NCBI RefSeq assembly: GCF_900119315.1
Contig: NZ_LT827010.1
Span: 8,860,001 to 8,924,000, forward strand
Source: Actinoplanes sp. SE50/110
Lineage (GTDB): Bacteria; Actinomycetota; Actinomycetes; Mycobacteriales; Micromonosporaceae
Reading direction: 5' to 3'
DNA length: 64,000 nucleotides
In this document: positions 51,981-62,079 of the stretch, one piece after another
How the letters are laid out: every line of letters begins with the position of its first letter
Position numbering within the stretch: position 1 is the first letter of the stretch
The notes under the pieces: generated by a model
The model's input: only the letters and a program-made list of their open reading frames with translations
Database searches by the model: none
Told to the model about the DNA's origin: nothing
Program-made: the position numbers and the translations under genes

Positions 51981-52955
51981 TCACTTGATAATGGCGGGAA
52001 CCACCCGAACGAGGTCACTTCCTTGCCGCCCCACCGCGATCCCGCCGGGCAGATGCGCCGGGCCCTGCCCCCGCCAGCCGGTGACCAGCGCGTCCAGGGA
52101 GGTCACGTGGGAGTACGCCAGGGCGCTGCCGGGTGCCCCCAGCTCCAGCGCCCAGCGGTGCAGCACCCGGCCGCGGATCGCGCCGGCCAGCGCGGCCAGC
52201 GCCGGCACCGCCAGCCCGGCCGGCGACCGGGCCCGGTCCAGGGCCGCGGCGGCCAGCTCGTCCAGGGCCGCGGTGTCCGCCGCGAGCAGCGTCGCCGTGC
52301 GGGCCAGGTTGCCGACCACGGCCGGACCCAGCTCGGCCACCAGGGTGGGCAGGGCGGTGGCACGGACCCGGGCACGGGCGTACGCCGGATCGGTGTTGTG
52401 CGGGTCCTCCCAGGCAGCCAGGCCGAGGGCGGCGCACGCCTTGCGGGTGTCGGACCGGGACACGTCGAGCAGCGGGCGCCGGAACACCCCGCGGCGGGCC
52501 GGCATTCCGGACAGGCCGCGCGGGCCGGCGCCCCGGGCGAGCGCCAGCAGGACCGTCTCGGCCTGGTCGTCGCGGGTGTGCCCGAGCAGCACTGCGGCCG
52601 CCCCGGTCTCGGCGGCGGCGGCCTCCAGGGCCTCGTAACGGGCGGTCCGGGCAGCCGCCTCGGGGCCTCCGGGCAGCCCGGTCACGGTGACCGGGCACAC
52701 GCGTACCGGATCGAAATCGGCGGCGCGCGCCCAGGCCGCAACCGATCGTGCCCGGCGGTCCGAACCCTCCTGCAGCCCGTGGTCCACGGTGACCAGACCG
52801 ACCCGGGCGGCGACGAACCGGGCGGCGGCGGCCAGCGACAGCGAGTCGGCGCCGCCGGAACAGGCCACCAGCACCAGCGCGGCGGGCGGCAGGTCGGCCA
52901 GGCCGCGACGGACCGCCGTGCGGACCGCGGCGACCGGCGCCGGGATCCGGGCCAC
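51981..52955 (-). CDS. tilS: tRNA(Ile)-lysidine synthetase TilS
   Basis: A 324-residue PP-loop enzyme that makes lysidine at C34 of tRNA-Ile2. It has VACSGGADSLSLAAAARFVA, the TVDHGLQEGSD and GHTRDDQAETVLLALARGAG motifs, and a C-terminal helical domain shorter than in Gram-negatives, normal for actinobacteria. GTG 52955 is the start. It lies 2 bp after the DUF2342 stop. It is followed by hpt. Confidence 0.95.
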   Translation of the reverse strand: MARIPAPVAAVRTAVRRGLADLPPAALVLVACSGGADSLSLAAAARFVAARVGLVTVDHGLQEGSDRRARSVAAWARAADFDPVRVCPVTVTGLPGGPEAAARTARYEALEAAAAETGAAAVLLGHTRDDQAETVLLALARGAGPRGLSGMPARRGVFRRPLLDVSRSDTRKACAALGLAAWEDPHNTDPAYARARVRATALPTLVAELGPAVVGNLARTATLLAADTAALDELAAAALDRARSPAGLAVPALAALAGAIRGRVLHRWALELGAPGSALAYSHVTSLDALVTGWRGQGPAHLPGGIAVGRQGSDLVRVVPAIIK

Positions 52956-52957
52956 GG

Positions 52958-54016
52958 TCAGTCGAGGACCGGGCGAGGGCCGTGCACCCGGGCCACCCAG
53001 GCGTCCGGGTCGCCGAGCTCCTCCAGCAGAGGCAGGGTGAGCGGCGACTCGAAGATCTTGTTGAAGCCCTCCATGCCGACCCGCTCGACCACGCCGTGCA
53101 CGAACTTGTGCCCCTCGGCGTACTGCCGCATCTTGACCTCGATGCCGAGCAGCCGGCGGACCGTCTTGTCCAGCGGGTTGCCGCCCTCACGCCGGCGGTT
53201 GAACTTGGCCCGGATCGACTCGACGCTCGGGATCACCTCGGGGCCGACGCCGTCCATCACGAACTCGGCGTGGCCCTCCAGCAGGGTCATCAGCGCGGTG
53301 AGCCGGTCCAGCACGGCTTTCTGCCCGGGAGTCTGGACGATGTCGAGCACCGAGACGCGGCTCTCCGGGTCGCGCAGCGCGTCGGAGAGGCCGGCCACCC
53401 CACGGCGCAGGCGCTCCAGCAGGTGATCACCGCCCTGCGAGGCGTCGACGAACGCCTGCACCTGGCCCAGGAAGTAGCCGCGCATCCAGGGGACCGCGGT
53501 GAACTGGGTGCGGTGGGTCACCTCGTGCAGGCAGACCCAGAGCCGGAAGTCCCGCGGGTCGGCGCCGATCTTGCGCTCGACCTCGACGATGTTCGGCGCG
53601 TTGAGCAGGAGCTGACCGGGGTCGTCGGAGAACACCTCGTACTGCCCGAGGACCCGGCCGGACAGATAGGCCAGGATCGTGCCGGCCTGCACGCCGGTGA
53701 CCCGGGAACCGATCGCGTCGGCGAACGCGCCCGGCGGCCTGTCCCCGGAGAGCTTGGTGACCAGCGGATTGATCACCTGCCGGAGGCCGGCGATGTTCGC
53801 CTTCGCCCAGTCGCGGCGGTCGACCACCCGCACCGGCGGCGCGTCGACCTGCGCGCTGAGCCCGGTGTACGCCGCCACGTGGCCGGCCGCCTGCTCGGTC
53901 AGCACCCGCAGCTCGGCGACCACCTGGGCGGCCTCGTCATAGGAGACCGCCGGCCCCGATTTCGACAGCGCGCCGGCGGTCGCGGCGGCCAGATCCCAGT
54001 CAACGAACTGCGCCAT
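52958..54016 (-). CDS. Zincin-type DUF2342 protein (Rv3626c-like)
   Basis: A 352-residue cytoplasmic protein with HEVTHRTQF, a gluzincin-like zinc motif, and an Arg/Lys-rich C-terminal half. This family is conserved in actinobacteria and has been linked by co-occurrence to coenzyme F420 metabolism, but no activity is established to my knowledge. Start MAQFVDWDLA at 54016 follows TACTGT by seven bases (leaderless pattern). It sits between dacB and tilS as in M. tuberculosis. Confidence 0.88.
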   Translation of the reverse strand: MAQFVDWDLAAATAGALSKSGPAVSYDEAAQVVAELRVLTEQAAGHVAAYTGLSAQVDAPPVRVVDRRDWAKANIAGLRQVINPLVTKLSGDRPPGAFADAIGSRVTGVQAGTILAYLSGRVLGQYEVFSDDPGQLLLNAPNIVEVERKIGADPRDFRLWVCLHEVTHRTQFTAVPWMRGYFLGQVQAFVDASQGGDHLLERLRRGVAGLSDALRDPESRVSVLDIVQTPGQKAVLDRLTALMTLLEGHAEFVMDGVGPEVIPSVESIRAKFNRRREGGNPLDKTVRRLLGIEVKMRQYAEGHKFVHGVVERVGMEGFNKIFESPLTLPLLEELGDPDAWVARVHGPRPVLD

Positions 54017-54064
54017 GCAGCCGACAGTACCCGCGCGACTCCACACCGCACTCCGGAGAAACCC

Positions 54065-55762
54065 TTAGGAACAGCCGCAGGCCACCAGTTTCGCGGCGAC
54101 CCTGTCCAGCGCGGTCTTGGCACTGGCCGCGTTCGATGTGCCGGTCGCCATGATCGCGAAGGAGAGCACCCGGCCGTCCTTGGTGACCAGCACCCCGGCC
54201 AGCGTGTTCACCCCGCTCAGCGTGCCGGTCTTGGCGCGCACCACACCCTGGGCGGCACGGTTCGGGCTGGGCGTGACGAACCGGGTGCGCAGCGTCCCGG
54301 ACCAGCCGGCCACCGGCAGCCCGTCGAACATCGCGGACAGCTCGGGTCTCGTCCCGCCGGCCGCCAGCGCCAGCGCCTGCACCAGCAGGGTCGGGCTGAG
54401 GCCGTCGTGCCGGGACAGCCCGCTGCCGTCGTACAGGTCGGCCTCGTCGCCGGGCAGACCCAGCTCGCGCAGCTTGGCGATCATCGCCTCGGAGGCGCCG
54501 TCGAAGCTGGCCTCCTTGTGTGCGGCGATCGCCACCTGCCGGGCCATCGTCTCGGCCAGGGTGTTGTCGCTCTCCTGCAGCATCCAGTCGAGGATCTGGA
54601 CCAGCGGCGGGGAATCCACCTTGCCGAGCTCGGTGCCGGCATCCGGGGCCCTGCCCTTGGCCACCTTCTCCGACGGCACGCCGAGGAAGTTCGCGAACGC
54701 CCGCCCGGCGGCCAGCGCCGGATCGGCGAACCGCGGGTCGCCGCCGTTCTCGTGGTGCACCGGGGTGATCCGGCCGGCGTTGGTCATCAGCGCCTGGATC
54801 CGCGCCACCTGCCCGTCCGGCGAGACGTCGTCGGGTGACCAGCCGAGCCCGGTCTCCGGGCCGGTGAACAGCGAGGTGTCGACCGTCACCCGGGTGATCG
54901 GGGTGGCGCCCATCGCCTTCTTCACCTGGGCGGCCAGCTGATCCAACCGGGCCGCGCCGGGGAACTCCGCCTTCGCGTTGACCGCCAGGGTCGGGTCGCC
55001 GCCGCCGACCAGCACCACCTCGCCCGGCTTCGCGCCGGCCACCACCCGGGTGGTCAGGCGGTACGCCGGGCCGCGGGCGGCCAGCACGGTCACCGCGGTG
55101 AGCAGCTTCGCGGTCGAGGCCGGGGTGGTCGGGATGTCCGCGTTCTGCGCGTAGAGCACCTGTTGCGAGGCCACGTCCATGACCGAGACGTGCACCTTGC
55201 CGCCGAGCGCCGCCGACCGGATCAGCGGGTCCAGGACGGCCTTGACCGCGGTCGGGTTCGGCGCCGTCCCCTGCGCCGCGGCGGCGGCCAGCACCGGGGT
55301 CGGTTTCGGGTCCGGGGTGGTGGTCACGCCGGCCGGACTCGCCGAGTCACCGAACCAGCCGGCGATCGGGCCGGGCTTCTCCACCACACCGACGACCACC
55401 ACGGCGAGCAGCACCACGGCGGCGAGCACGATCGAGGCCATCTTCGGGTTCGAGAAGAAGTCCGGCGCCGCCGGCTCCGCGTCGGGTTCCGGGGCCGCGG
55501 CGGGTTGCGGCGGCGGTGCGGGAGCCGGGACCGCCGGGCGGGCGGTGTTCAACGGCACGGAGGCTTTCCCGTACGCGTCACCCGTGGACGCCGCGGGCGG
55601 CGCGGGCGGCAGGCCGCTCGGCGGGTAGGCCCCCGGAGCCGGGATCTGCGCCGTCGTCGCCGGATCCGGCGCGGCCGGCTGCCATTTACCGGCATCCGGG
55701 CGATCCGTCCCGTTAGACACGCCGTTGTACTCCGGTCCGTTCTGTGAATCTTGCCTCGTCAC
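54065..55762 (-). CDS. dacB: D-alanyl-D-alanine carboxypeptidase, PBP4/S13 family
   Basis: A 565-residue membrane-anchored penicillin-binding protein. A Pro-rich cytoplasmic tail (about 130 residues) leads to one membrane helix (SIVLAAVVLLAVVVVGVVEK). The S13 domain has SxxK (PASTAKLLT), SxN (ESDNTLAE) and KTG (RAKTGTLSG). It trims or cuts peptidoglycan crosslinks. GTG 55762 has GAGGAGGG five bases before it and is preferred to ATG 55810 and longer frames. It is divergent from ppa and matches Rv3627c. Confidence 0.94.
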   Translation of the reverse strand: MTRQDSQNGPEYNGVSNGTDRPDAGKWQPAAPDPATTAQIPAPGAYPPSGLPPAPPAASTGDAYGKASVPLNTARPAVPAPAPPPQPAAAPEPDAEPAAPDFFSNPKMASIVLAAVVLLAVVVVGVVEKPGPIAGWFGDSASPAGVTTTPDPKPTPVLAAAAAQGTAPNPTAVKAVLDPLIRSAALGGKVHVSVMDVASQQVLYAQNADIPTTPASTAKLLTAVTVLAARGPAYRLTTRVVAGAKPGEVVLVGGGDPTLAVNAKAEFPGAARLDQLAAQVKKAMGATPITRVTVDTSLFTGPETGLGWSPDDVSPDGQVARIQALMTNAGRITPVHHENGGDPRFADPALAAGRAFANFLGVPSEKVAKGRAPDAGTELGKVDSPPLVQILDWMLQESDNTLAETMARQVAIAAHKEASFDGASEAMIAKLRELGLPGDEADLYDGSGLSRHDGLSPTLLVQALALAAGGTRPELSAMFDGLPVAGWSGTLRTRFVTPSPNRAAQGVVRAKTGTLSGVNTLAGVLVTKDGRVLSFAIMATGTSNAASAKTALDRVAAKLVACGCS

Positions 55763-55914
55763 ACGCCCCTCCTCGCCCGTGGCGTCAGACTTAGGGGAGA
55801 CTAGCGACATCCGGCACACCGTTGCGCGCGGATCCTGCGGGCCTGCTTCCTCTCCCCCGCTTCCCGCCCGGCGGACCGGTCTATTCAGGCGGGCAAGCAA
55901 AAGGGGAGCGAATC

Positions 55915-56415
55915 ATGGATTTCGACGTTCTGGTTGAGATCCCCAAGGGGCAGCGCAACAAGTACGAGGTGGACCACAAGACCGGTCGTATCCGGCTGGA
56001 CCGGACCCTCTTCACGGCGACACAGTATCCCGCCGACTACGGCTACATCGAGGGCACCCTGGGCCAGGACGGCGACCCGCTGGACGCCCTGGTGCTGATC
56101 CAGGAGCCGACCTTCCCCGGTTGCCTGGTCCGGGCGCGCGCGATCGGCATGTACCGGATGACCGACGAGAAGGGCCGCGACGACAAGGTCCTCTGCGTGC
56201 CCTTCGAGGACCCGCGCCAGGAGCACCTGCGCGACATCCACCACCTGGGCGAGTTCGACCGGATGGAGATCCAGCACTTCTTCACGGTCTACAAGGACCT
56301 GGAGCCGGGCAAGTCGGTCGAGGGCGCGACCTGGGTCGGCCGGGTCGAGGCCGAGGCCGAGATCCGCGCGTCCTTCAAGCGCGCCGAGGCCGCCGAGGCC
56401 GAGGGAGAGCACTGA
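55915..56415 (+). CDS. ppa: Inorganic pyrophosphatase
   Basis: A 166-residue soluble family I pyrophosphatase. It has IPKGQRNKYEVDHKTGRI, the metal motif DGDPLDALVLI and EDPRQEHLRDIHHL. It removes diphosphate from biosynthesis. ATG 55915 has AGGGGAG upstream; earlier in-frame codons lack a site. It matches Rv3628, next to dacB. A strong hairpin follows. Confidence 0.97.
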   Translation: MDFDVLVEIPKGQRNKYEVDHKTGRIRLDRTLFTATQYPADYGYIEGTLGQDGDPLDALVLIQEPTFPGCLVRARAIGMYRMTDEKGRDDKVLCVPFEDPRQEHLRDIHHLGEFDRMEIQHFFTVYKDLEPGKSVEGATWVGRVEAEAEIRASFKRAEAAEAEGEH

Positions 56416-56441
56416 CCGCTCGCTTCCCGCTGCACCGCTGA

Positions 56442-56481
56442 CGACCGCACCTGCGAGGCTCCGGCCCCGCAGGTGCGGTCG
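56442..56481 (+). terminator. Strong terminator after ppa
   Basis: CGACCGCACCTGCG (56442-56455) pairs perfectly with CGCAGGTGCGGTCG (56468-56481), loop 12 nt. It is about 27 bp past the ppa stop and could also serve eccD on the other strand. Confidence 0.85.
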
Positions 56482-56528
56482 TGTGGCCATCCCGTCTTCC
56501 GGGGCCACGGATCGAACAGCTCTGCGGG

Positions 56529-57959
56529 CTAGAGCGAGATGCCGCTGACCGCGGTGTACAGGCCGGCGACCGCGCAGGCGACCGGGATCACCGCGGCGGT
56601 GACCAGCAGTTCGAACAGGTGGGCGACGCGGGCCGACAGCGGCCCGGCCGGGCGCTGCGACCAGATCGTCCCGGCCGGCACCACGGCCAGGGCGAGCAGC
56701 ACACAGGCCGCCGCCGCGACCGGCAGCACATCGCTGCCCACCCGGCCCAGCAGATCCGCGCCCAGCGCGGCGAGCGCGGCCAGGCCACCGGCGATCAGCG
56801 GCAACCGCAGCCGCCGGGCCCGGAACAGCCGGGACCGCAGCAGCAGCACCGCCGCGGTCACGGCCAGCAGCAGCCGGGCCGCCGGCCCACCGGTCGCGGC
56901 CAGCACCGCGGCCGCCCCGGCGACCAGCACCGCATGCCCCAGCAGCAGGCCGGCCAGCAGCTCGTCGGTGCGCCGCACCGCGGCGAAGACCGCCTCCCGG
57001 TCCGGGCGGCGGCGGATCGCGTCCAGCGCGAAGCCCTCGCCGGCCGACTCGTCCGGCAGCGTGTCCGGCGGCACCGGCATCCGGCCCAGATGAATGGCCA
57101 GGCCGGGAAGCAGCGAGACCCCGCACAGCAGCACCGCGAGCAGCACCGCCGCGCCCGCCGCCGGGTCCGTGGCCAGGCCGGTCAGGGCGGCCAGGGCACC
57201 GAGCACGCCGGCCGTGACACCGGCCGGGAAGACCCGGCTGCCGGTGGCCGCCCCGGCGACGCACAGGGCCGCGGTCGCGAGCGTGGCGATCGAGCCGGCC
57301 AGCAGCTCCGGGCCGGCGAGCCAGCGCAGGGCGGGCAGCGGGCCGGCCGGATGGGCGCCGACGACCAGGGCGGCGGCGCCGATGAAGGCGTACGCCATGG
57401 CAAAACCGCCGAGGACGACAGCGGCCGGGCGCATCCGGTACGCCCGGGACGCCACCGTCGCGGCGAGCAGCAGGACGACTGCCAGGCCGAGACCGGTCCA
57501 GCCCGCGCCCCCGCCGCCACGCGCCGGGCCGCCTCCTCGCACCGGGCCGGCGAGCAGCGTCAGCAGCCCGGCGGACAGCGCGATCCCGGCGGCGCCGAGA
57601 GCAGCCGCCCGGGTGGTCGAGGCGGTCCAGACGCCGCCGCGCCGCCGGGCGCCCTCGGCCACCGCCTCGACCACGTCGTCGTACTCCAGTTCGGGCCAGT
57701 CGTCCAGGGCCGGGCTCAGGTGCAGCACCTCGCCGTCGCGAACGCCTTGTGCGTGCAGCCCCCGCCCCACCTCGAGGGTGGCTCCATCGACGCGGCGCAA
57801 CACCCAGCCGCCATGCCGCTCACCGGTGTCGGCCAGGTCCTCGCCGGCGTGCCGGAGCACCTCTGGCAGCAGTTCCGCGAGCGGGACCCGCTCCGGCAGC
57901 GCCACGTCCACCCGGCGTCGTGGGGTGCTGATCGTCACCCGGGCCAGACCGGTCCGCAC
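56529..57959 (-). CDS. eccD: Type VII secretion membrane protein EccD
   Basis: A 476-residue protein. The N-terminus (about residues 6-90) is a ubiquitin-like domain: VTISTPRRRVDVALPERVPL ... LRDGEVLHL-like VRDGEVLHLSPA. It is followed by eleven or so membrane helices. EccD forms the central membrane part of type VII secretion complexes. GTG 57959 has GGAGGGGG just upstream; the longer open frame is antisense to the eccC start. It is divergent from eccC. Confidence 0.92.
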   Translation of the reverse strand: MRTGLARVTISTPRRRVDVALPERVPLAELLPEVLRHAGEDLADTGERHGGWVLRRVDGATLEVGRGLHAQGVRDGEVLHLSPALDDWPELEYDDVVEAVAEGARRRGGVWTASTTRAAALGAAGIALSAGLLTLLAGPVRGGGPARGGGGAGWTGLGLAVVLLLAATVASRAYRMRPAAVVLGGFAMAYAFIGAAALVVGAHPAGPLPALRWLAGPELLAGSIATLATAALCVAGAATGSRVFPAGVTAGVLGALAALTGLATDPAAGAAVLLAVLLCGVSLLPGLAIHLGRMPVPPDTLPDESAGEGFALDAIRRRPDREAVFAAVRRTDELLAGLLLGHAVLVAGAAAVLAATGGPAARLLLAVTAAVLLLRSRLFRARRLRLPLIAGGLAALAALGADLLGRVGSDVLPVAAAACVLLALAVVPAGTIWSQRPAGPLSARVAHLFELLVTAAVIPVACAVAGLYTAVSGISL

Positions 57960-57976
57960 CGAACCCCCTCCGACGG

Positions 57977-57985
57977 TTGTCCACA
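57977..57985 (+). promoter_or_regulatory. DnaA-box-like site upstream of eccD
   Basis: TTGTCCACA, an exact actinobacterial DnaA box, lies 18 bp upstream of the eccD start in the 130-bp eccD-eccC gap. A single site; function unknown. Confidence 0.35.
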
Positions 57986-58089
57986 GCGACGAAGATCGAT
58001 GCTGCGCGATGCCCCGAACTTTACCTAGCATGGGCGCTTCGTGATGCCCCGTGATCGGCGAGGCACGGTGAGCGACGGGAGCGCACGCG

Positions 58090-61000
58090 ATGGGCACCGT
58101 GGTGATCAAGCGGTCCGAGCGCCGTCCGGCGCCCGCGATCCCGGACGGTGAGCTGCTGGTCGAGCCGCCCCCGGAGCGGGCCCGGCCGGCCGCCGGGCGG
58201 TGGCAGCAGGCCCTGATGGTGTTGCCGATGCTGGGCGGCACGGTGGCCATGGCGATGATGATGGGCCAGGGTCACGGCGGCATGTATTCGTACGTGATCG
58301 GCGGCCTCTTCGGCATCTCCTCGATCGCCATGCTGGCCACCTCCTTCGGCTCGGCCACCGGACCCCGCCGGGCCGAGACCGCCGCCGCCCACCGCGACTA
58401 CCTGCGACACCTCGCCGTGCTGCGCCGCCGGGTCCGGGAAACCGCCCGCCGGCAGCGCGCCGGCCAGCTGTATCGCCATCCCGACCCGGACCGGCTGTGG
58501 TCCACGGCGGCCAGCCACCGGGTCTGGGAGCGCCGGCCGGACGACCCGGACTTCGGCGTGGTCCGGGTCGGCCTCGGCCCGCAGGCCCTGGCCACCCCGC
58601 TGCTGGCGCCGGCCACCCGCCCGCTGCACGAGCTGGAGCCGGTGACCGCGGGCGCGCTGCGCCGGTTCCTGGACGCCTACTCGGTCGTGCCGGACCTGCC
58701 GGTGGCCATGTCGCTGCGCGGGTTCGCCCGGGTCCACCTGCGCGGCGGCGAAGCGGCCCGGGACCTGGTCCGGGCCGCGATCATCCAGCTCGCGGTCTTC
58801 CACGCGCCGGACGACCTGCTGGTCGCGGTCTGCGCCGGCCCCGCCCGGCGGGCCGACTGGGAATGGGTCAAATGGCTGCCGCACGCGCTGCACCCGGCCC
58901 GCTCCGACCCGCTCGGCCCGCTCCGGCTGGTCGCCGGCGATGCCGGCGAGCTGGACCGGCTGCTCCACGACGTGCTCGCCGACCGTCCCCGGTTCCAGCC
59001 CGGCGCGGCGAGCGCGGCCGGTCCGCACGTGGTGATCGTCCGGGACGGCGGCGAGCCGCTCCCACCCGGTGACGGCATCGACGGGGTGACCGTGCTGGAC
59101 CTGGACGCGCCACCGCCCCGGCTGCTCGACCGGGCCACCCTGGCGCTCGAGGTGGACCGGACCGGCACGCTGCTCACCGCCACCATGGAGGTGGAGACCG
59201 TGGCCGGGCGGGCGGACGGCCTGCCGGCGACCACCGCCGAGGCGATCGCCCGGCGGCTGACCCCGCTCCGCACGGCCGGGGTGGCCGACCCCGACGGGCC
59301 GCCGGTACCGGCCGAGACCGGCTTCGCCGAGCTGCTGGGCATCGGCGACCCCGAGAGCTTCCGCCCGGCCCGGGGCTGGCGGCCCCGGCCGGCCCGGGAC
59401 CGGCTGCGCGCACCGATCGGGGTGACCGCCGACGGCCTGCCGGTCGAGCTGGATCTGAAGGAGTCGGCGCAGGGCGGGATGGGCCCGCACGGCCTGCTGA
59501 TCGGCGCCACCGGCTCCGGCAAGTCGGAGTTGCTGCGCACCCTGGTGCTGGCGCTCGCCGGCACCCACTCCCCGGAGTCGCTGAACCTGGTGCTGATCGA
59601 CTTCAAGGGCGGCGCCACCTTCGCGTCGCTGGACCGGCTGCCGCACACCGCCGCGCTGATCACCAACCTGAGGGACGAGCTGCCGCTGGTCGACCGGATG
59701 GCCGAGGCGATCGACGGCGAACTTCTCCGGCGGCAGGAGCTGCTCCGCAAGGCGGGCAACTTCGCCGGCCTGCCGGACTACGAGCGGGCCCGGGCGGACG
59801 GGGCGGCCCTGCCACCGTTGCCGTCGCTGCTGGTGGTCGTCGACGAGTTCGCCGAGTTGCTGGTCCACAAACCCGACTTCATCGAGATGTTCCTGCAGAT
59901 CGGACGGGTGGGGCGCTCGCTCGGCGTGCACCTGCTGCTGGCCAGTCAGCGCCTGGAGGAGGGGCGGCTGCGGGGACTGGACACGCACCTGTCGTACCGG
60001 ATCGGCCTGAAGACCTTCAACAGCGTCGAGTCCCGGGTGGTGCTGGGCGTCCCGGACGCGGCCGACCTGCCCAGCGCGCCCGGGCACGCATACCTGAAGG
60101 TCGGCAACGGGCCGTTGACCCGGTTCCGCGGGTCGTACGTGTCCGGGCCGCTGCGCCGCACCGGCTCGCCGGGCGACCCGGCCGGGACGACCGAGCTGCG
60201 CGTTCTGCCCTACACGACGCGGGCCATGGCGGCCCCGGCCCGCCCGGCGGCGATCGCCGCACCCGAGCCGGCCAGCGGCTCGCCCACGCTGCTCGGTGTG
60301 CTGGTCGACCGGATGGCCGGACAGGGCCCGCCGGCCCACCGGGTGTGGCTGCCGCCGCTGGACTCCCCGGCCACCCTCGACGATCTGCTGGGCCCGCCGA
60401 TCGTGGCCGCCGGGCGCGGCCTGACCTGCGTCAGCCCCGAGCTGCACGGCGCCCTGCAGGTGCCGATCGCGCTGGTGGACAAGCCGCGCGAACAGGTGCG
60501 CGACACACTCTGGCTGCAGCTCGCCGGGGCCGCCGGGCACGTGGCGGTGGTCGGCGGCACGCTCAGCGGCAAGTCGACCGCGCTGCGCTCGCTGATCTGC
60601 GGGCTGGCGCTGACCCACACCCCGGCCGAGGCGCAGGCGTACTGCCTGGACTTCGGCGGTGGGTCGCTGGGCGCGCTGCGCGGGCTGCCGCACGTGGGGG
60701 GGGTGTTCGGGCGGCTGGAGGCGGAGGGGGTGCGCCGCACGGTCGGCGAAATGGTCACCCTGCTGGCCGCACGGGAGCGCTCGTTCGCCGAGCTCGGCGT
60801 CGGCTCGATGGGCGAGTTCCGGCGGTCCCGCGGCGGGCCGGACGTGTTCCTGGTGGTGGACGGCTGGAGCACGGTGCGGGCCGACTTCGAGGAGCTGGAG
60901 CCGGTGCTGACCGACCTGGCGACCCGCGGCCTGTCCTACGGCATCCACCTGGTGGCCGCCGCCTCCCGCTGGATGGATTTCCGCCCGGCCGTGCGCGACC

Positions 61001-62010
61001 TCTTCGGCTCCCGGGTCGAGCTGCGGCTGGGCGACACCACCGACTCGTCGGTGAGCCGCCGGGCCGCGGGCACGGTCCCGGAGCAGCAGCCCGGCCGGGG
61101 CGTCATCGAACACCCCGGCGTCCGCGAGCAGTGGCTGCACCTGCTCACCGCGCGGCCCGAGGTCTCCTCGCTGGGCGACACCGCCGAGCTGGTCAAGGCG
61201 GTGGCCGCGGCCTGGCCCGGGCCGGCCGCGCCCCAGGTCCGGCTGCTGCCGGCGGTGGTCGCGCAGGCCGGGATCGCCGACGCCGGCGACGGGCTGCGGC
61301 TGCCGATCGGGCTGGCCGAGACCGACCTGGAACCGGTCACCGTCGACTTCGCCACCGACCCGCACTTCCTGCTGTTCGGCGACGCCGAGTGCGGCAAGTC
61401 GACGTTCCTGCGGGTGGTGGCCGGTACGGTGACCGCCCGGTTCGCCCCGGAGCAGGCCCGGATCATCCTGGTCGACTATCGCCGCAGCCTGATGGACCTG
61501 CCGGAGACCGAGCACCGGATCGGGTACGGCATGCAGGCCCAACCCACCCTGGACCTGATGCGGTCGGTCGCCGGATACATGGCCAAACGCCTGCCCGGGC
61601 CCGAGGTGACCGCCCGGCAGCTGCGCGACCGCTCCTGGTGGACCGGGCCGGAGCTGTTCGTCCTGGTCGACGACTACGACCTGGTCGCCGCCGGGCCGGT
61701 CAACCCGCTGACCCCGCTGCTCGAATATCTGCCGCAGGCCCGGGACATCGGGCTGCACCTGATCCTCACCCGCCGAGCCGGGGGCGCCGGGCGGGCGCTC
61801 TACGAGCCGGTCATCCAGCGGCTCCGGGAGCTCTCCGCGCCGGGTCTGGTGATGTCCGGAGCGCCCGAGGAGGGCGCGCTGATCGGCAGCGTGCGACCCG
61901 GTCCGCTGCCACCGGGGCGTGGTCGTCTGATCACTCGGCGTGAGGGAATTCGCCTTATTCAGCTGGCACTTCCGGAATCCGGGCCCGGGACAGACTCTCA
62001 GTGCGATTAG
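58090..62010 (+). CDS. eccC: Type VII secretion ATPase EccC (EccCa-EccCb fused)
   Basis: A 1306-residue ATPase. Two membrane helices (about residues 41-62 and 66-88) precede three FtsK-type domains with Walker A lysines 478 (IGATGSGKSE), 828 (GGTLSGKST) and 1103 (GDAECGKST). The first has a complete Walker B, VVVDEFAELL. The second reads LVVDGWSTV and the third VLVDDYDLV, each without the usual catalytic Glu after Asp, consistent with mainly the first domain driving hydrolysis. It powers export of WXG100-type proteins. Single-chain form, unlike the split EccCa/EccCb of ESX-1. Confidence 0.95.
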   Translation: MGTVVIKRSERRPAPAIPDGELLVEPPPERARPAAGRWQQALMVLPMLGGTVAMAMMMGQGHGGMYSYVIGGLFGISSIAMLATSFGSATGPRRAETAAAHRDYLRHLAVLRRRVRETARRQRAGQLYRHPDPDRLWSTAASHRVWERRPDDPDFGVVRVGLGPQALATPLLAPATRPLHELEPVTAGALRRFLDAYSVVPDLPVAMSLRGFARVHLRGGEAARDLVRAAIIQLAVFHAPDDLLVAVCAGPARRADWEWVKWLPHALHPARSDPLGPLRLVAGDAGELDRLLHDVLADRPRFQPGAASAAGPHVVIVRDGGEPLPPGDGIDGVTVLDLDAPPPRLLDRATLALEVDRTGTLLTATMEVETVAGRADGLPATTAEAIARRLTPLRTAGVADPDGPPVPAETGFAELLGIGDPESFRPARGWRPRPARDRLRAPIGVTADGLPVELDLKESAQGGMGPHGLLIGATGSGKSELLRTLVLALAGTHSPESLNLVLIDFKGGATFASLDRLPHTAALITNLRDELPLVDRMAEAIDGELLRRQELLRKAGNFAGLPDYERARADGAALPPLPSLLVVVDEFAELLVHKPDFIEMFLQIGRVGRSLGVHLLLASQRLEEGRLRGLDTHLSYRIGLKTFNSVESRVVLGVPDAADLPSAPGHAYLKVGNGPLTRFRGSYVSGPLRRTGSPGDPAGTTELRVLPYTTRAMAAPARPAAIAAPEPASGSPTLLGVLVDRMAGQGPPAHRVWLPPLDSPATLDDLLGPPIVAAGRGLTCVSPELHGALQVPIALVDKPREQVRDTLWLQLAGAAGHVAVVGGTLSGKSTALRSLICGLALTHTPAEAQAYCLDFGGGSLGALRGLPHVGGVFGRLEAEGVRRTVGEMVTLLAARERSFAELGVGSMGEFRRSRGGPDVFLVVDGWSTVRADFEELEPVLTDLATRGLSYGIHLVAAASRWMDFRPAVRDLFGSRVELRLGDTTDSSVSRRAAGTVPEQQPGRGVIEHPGVREQWLHLLTARPEVSSLGDTAELVKAVAAAWPGPAAPQVRLLPAVVAQAGIADAGDGLRLPIGLAETDLEPVTVDFATDPHFLLFGDAECGKSTFLRVVAGTVTARFAPEQARIILVDYRRSLMDLPETEHRIGYGMQAQPTLDLMRSVAGYMAKRLPGPEVTARQLRDRSWWTGPELFVLVDDYDLVAAGPVNPLTPLLEYLPQARDIGLHLILTRRAGGAGRALYEPVIQRLRELSAPGLVMSGAPEEGALIGSVRPGPLPPGRGRLITRREGIRLIQLALPESGPGTDSQCD

Positions 62011-62079
62011 GGACCTCGGACCGCAGCGACACGCAACTGTTTCGGAGTAATCTCCCCCCATCGACTGACCATCATCAGA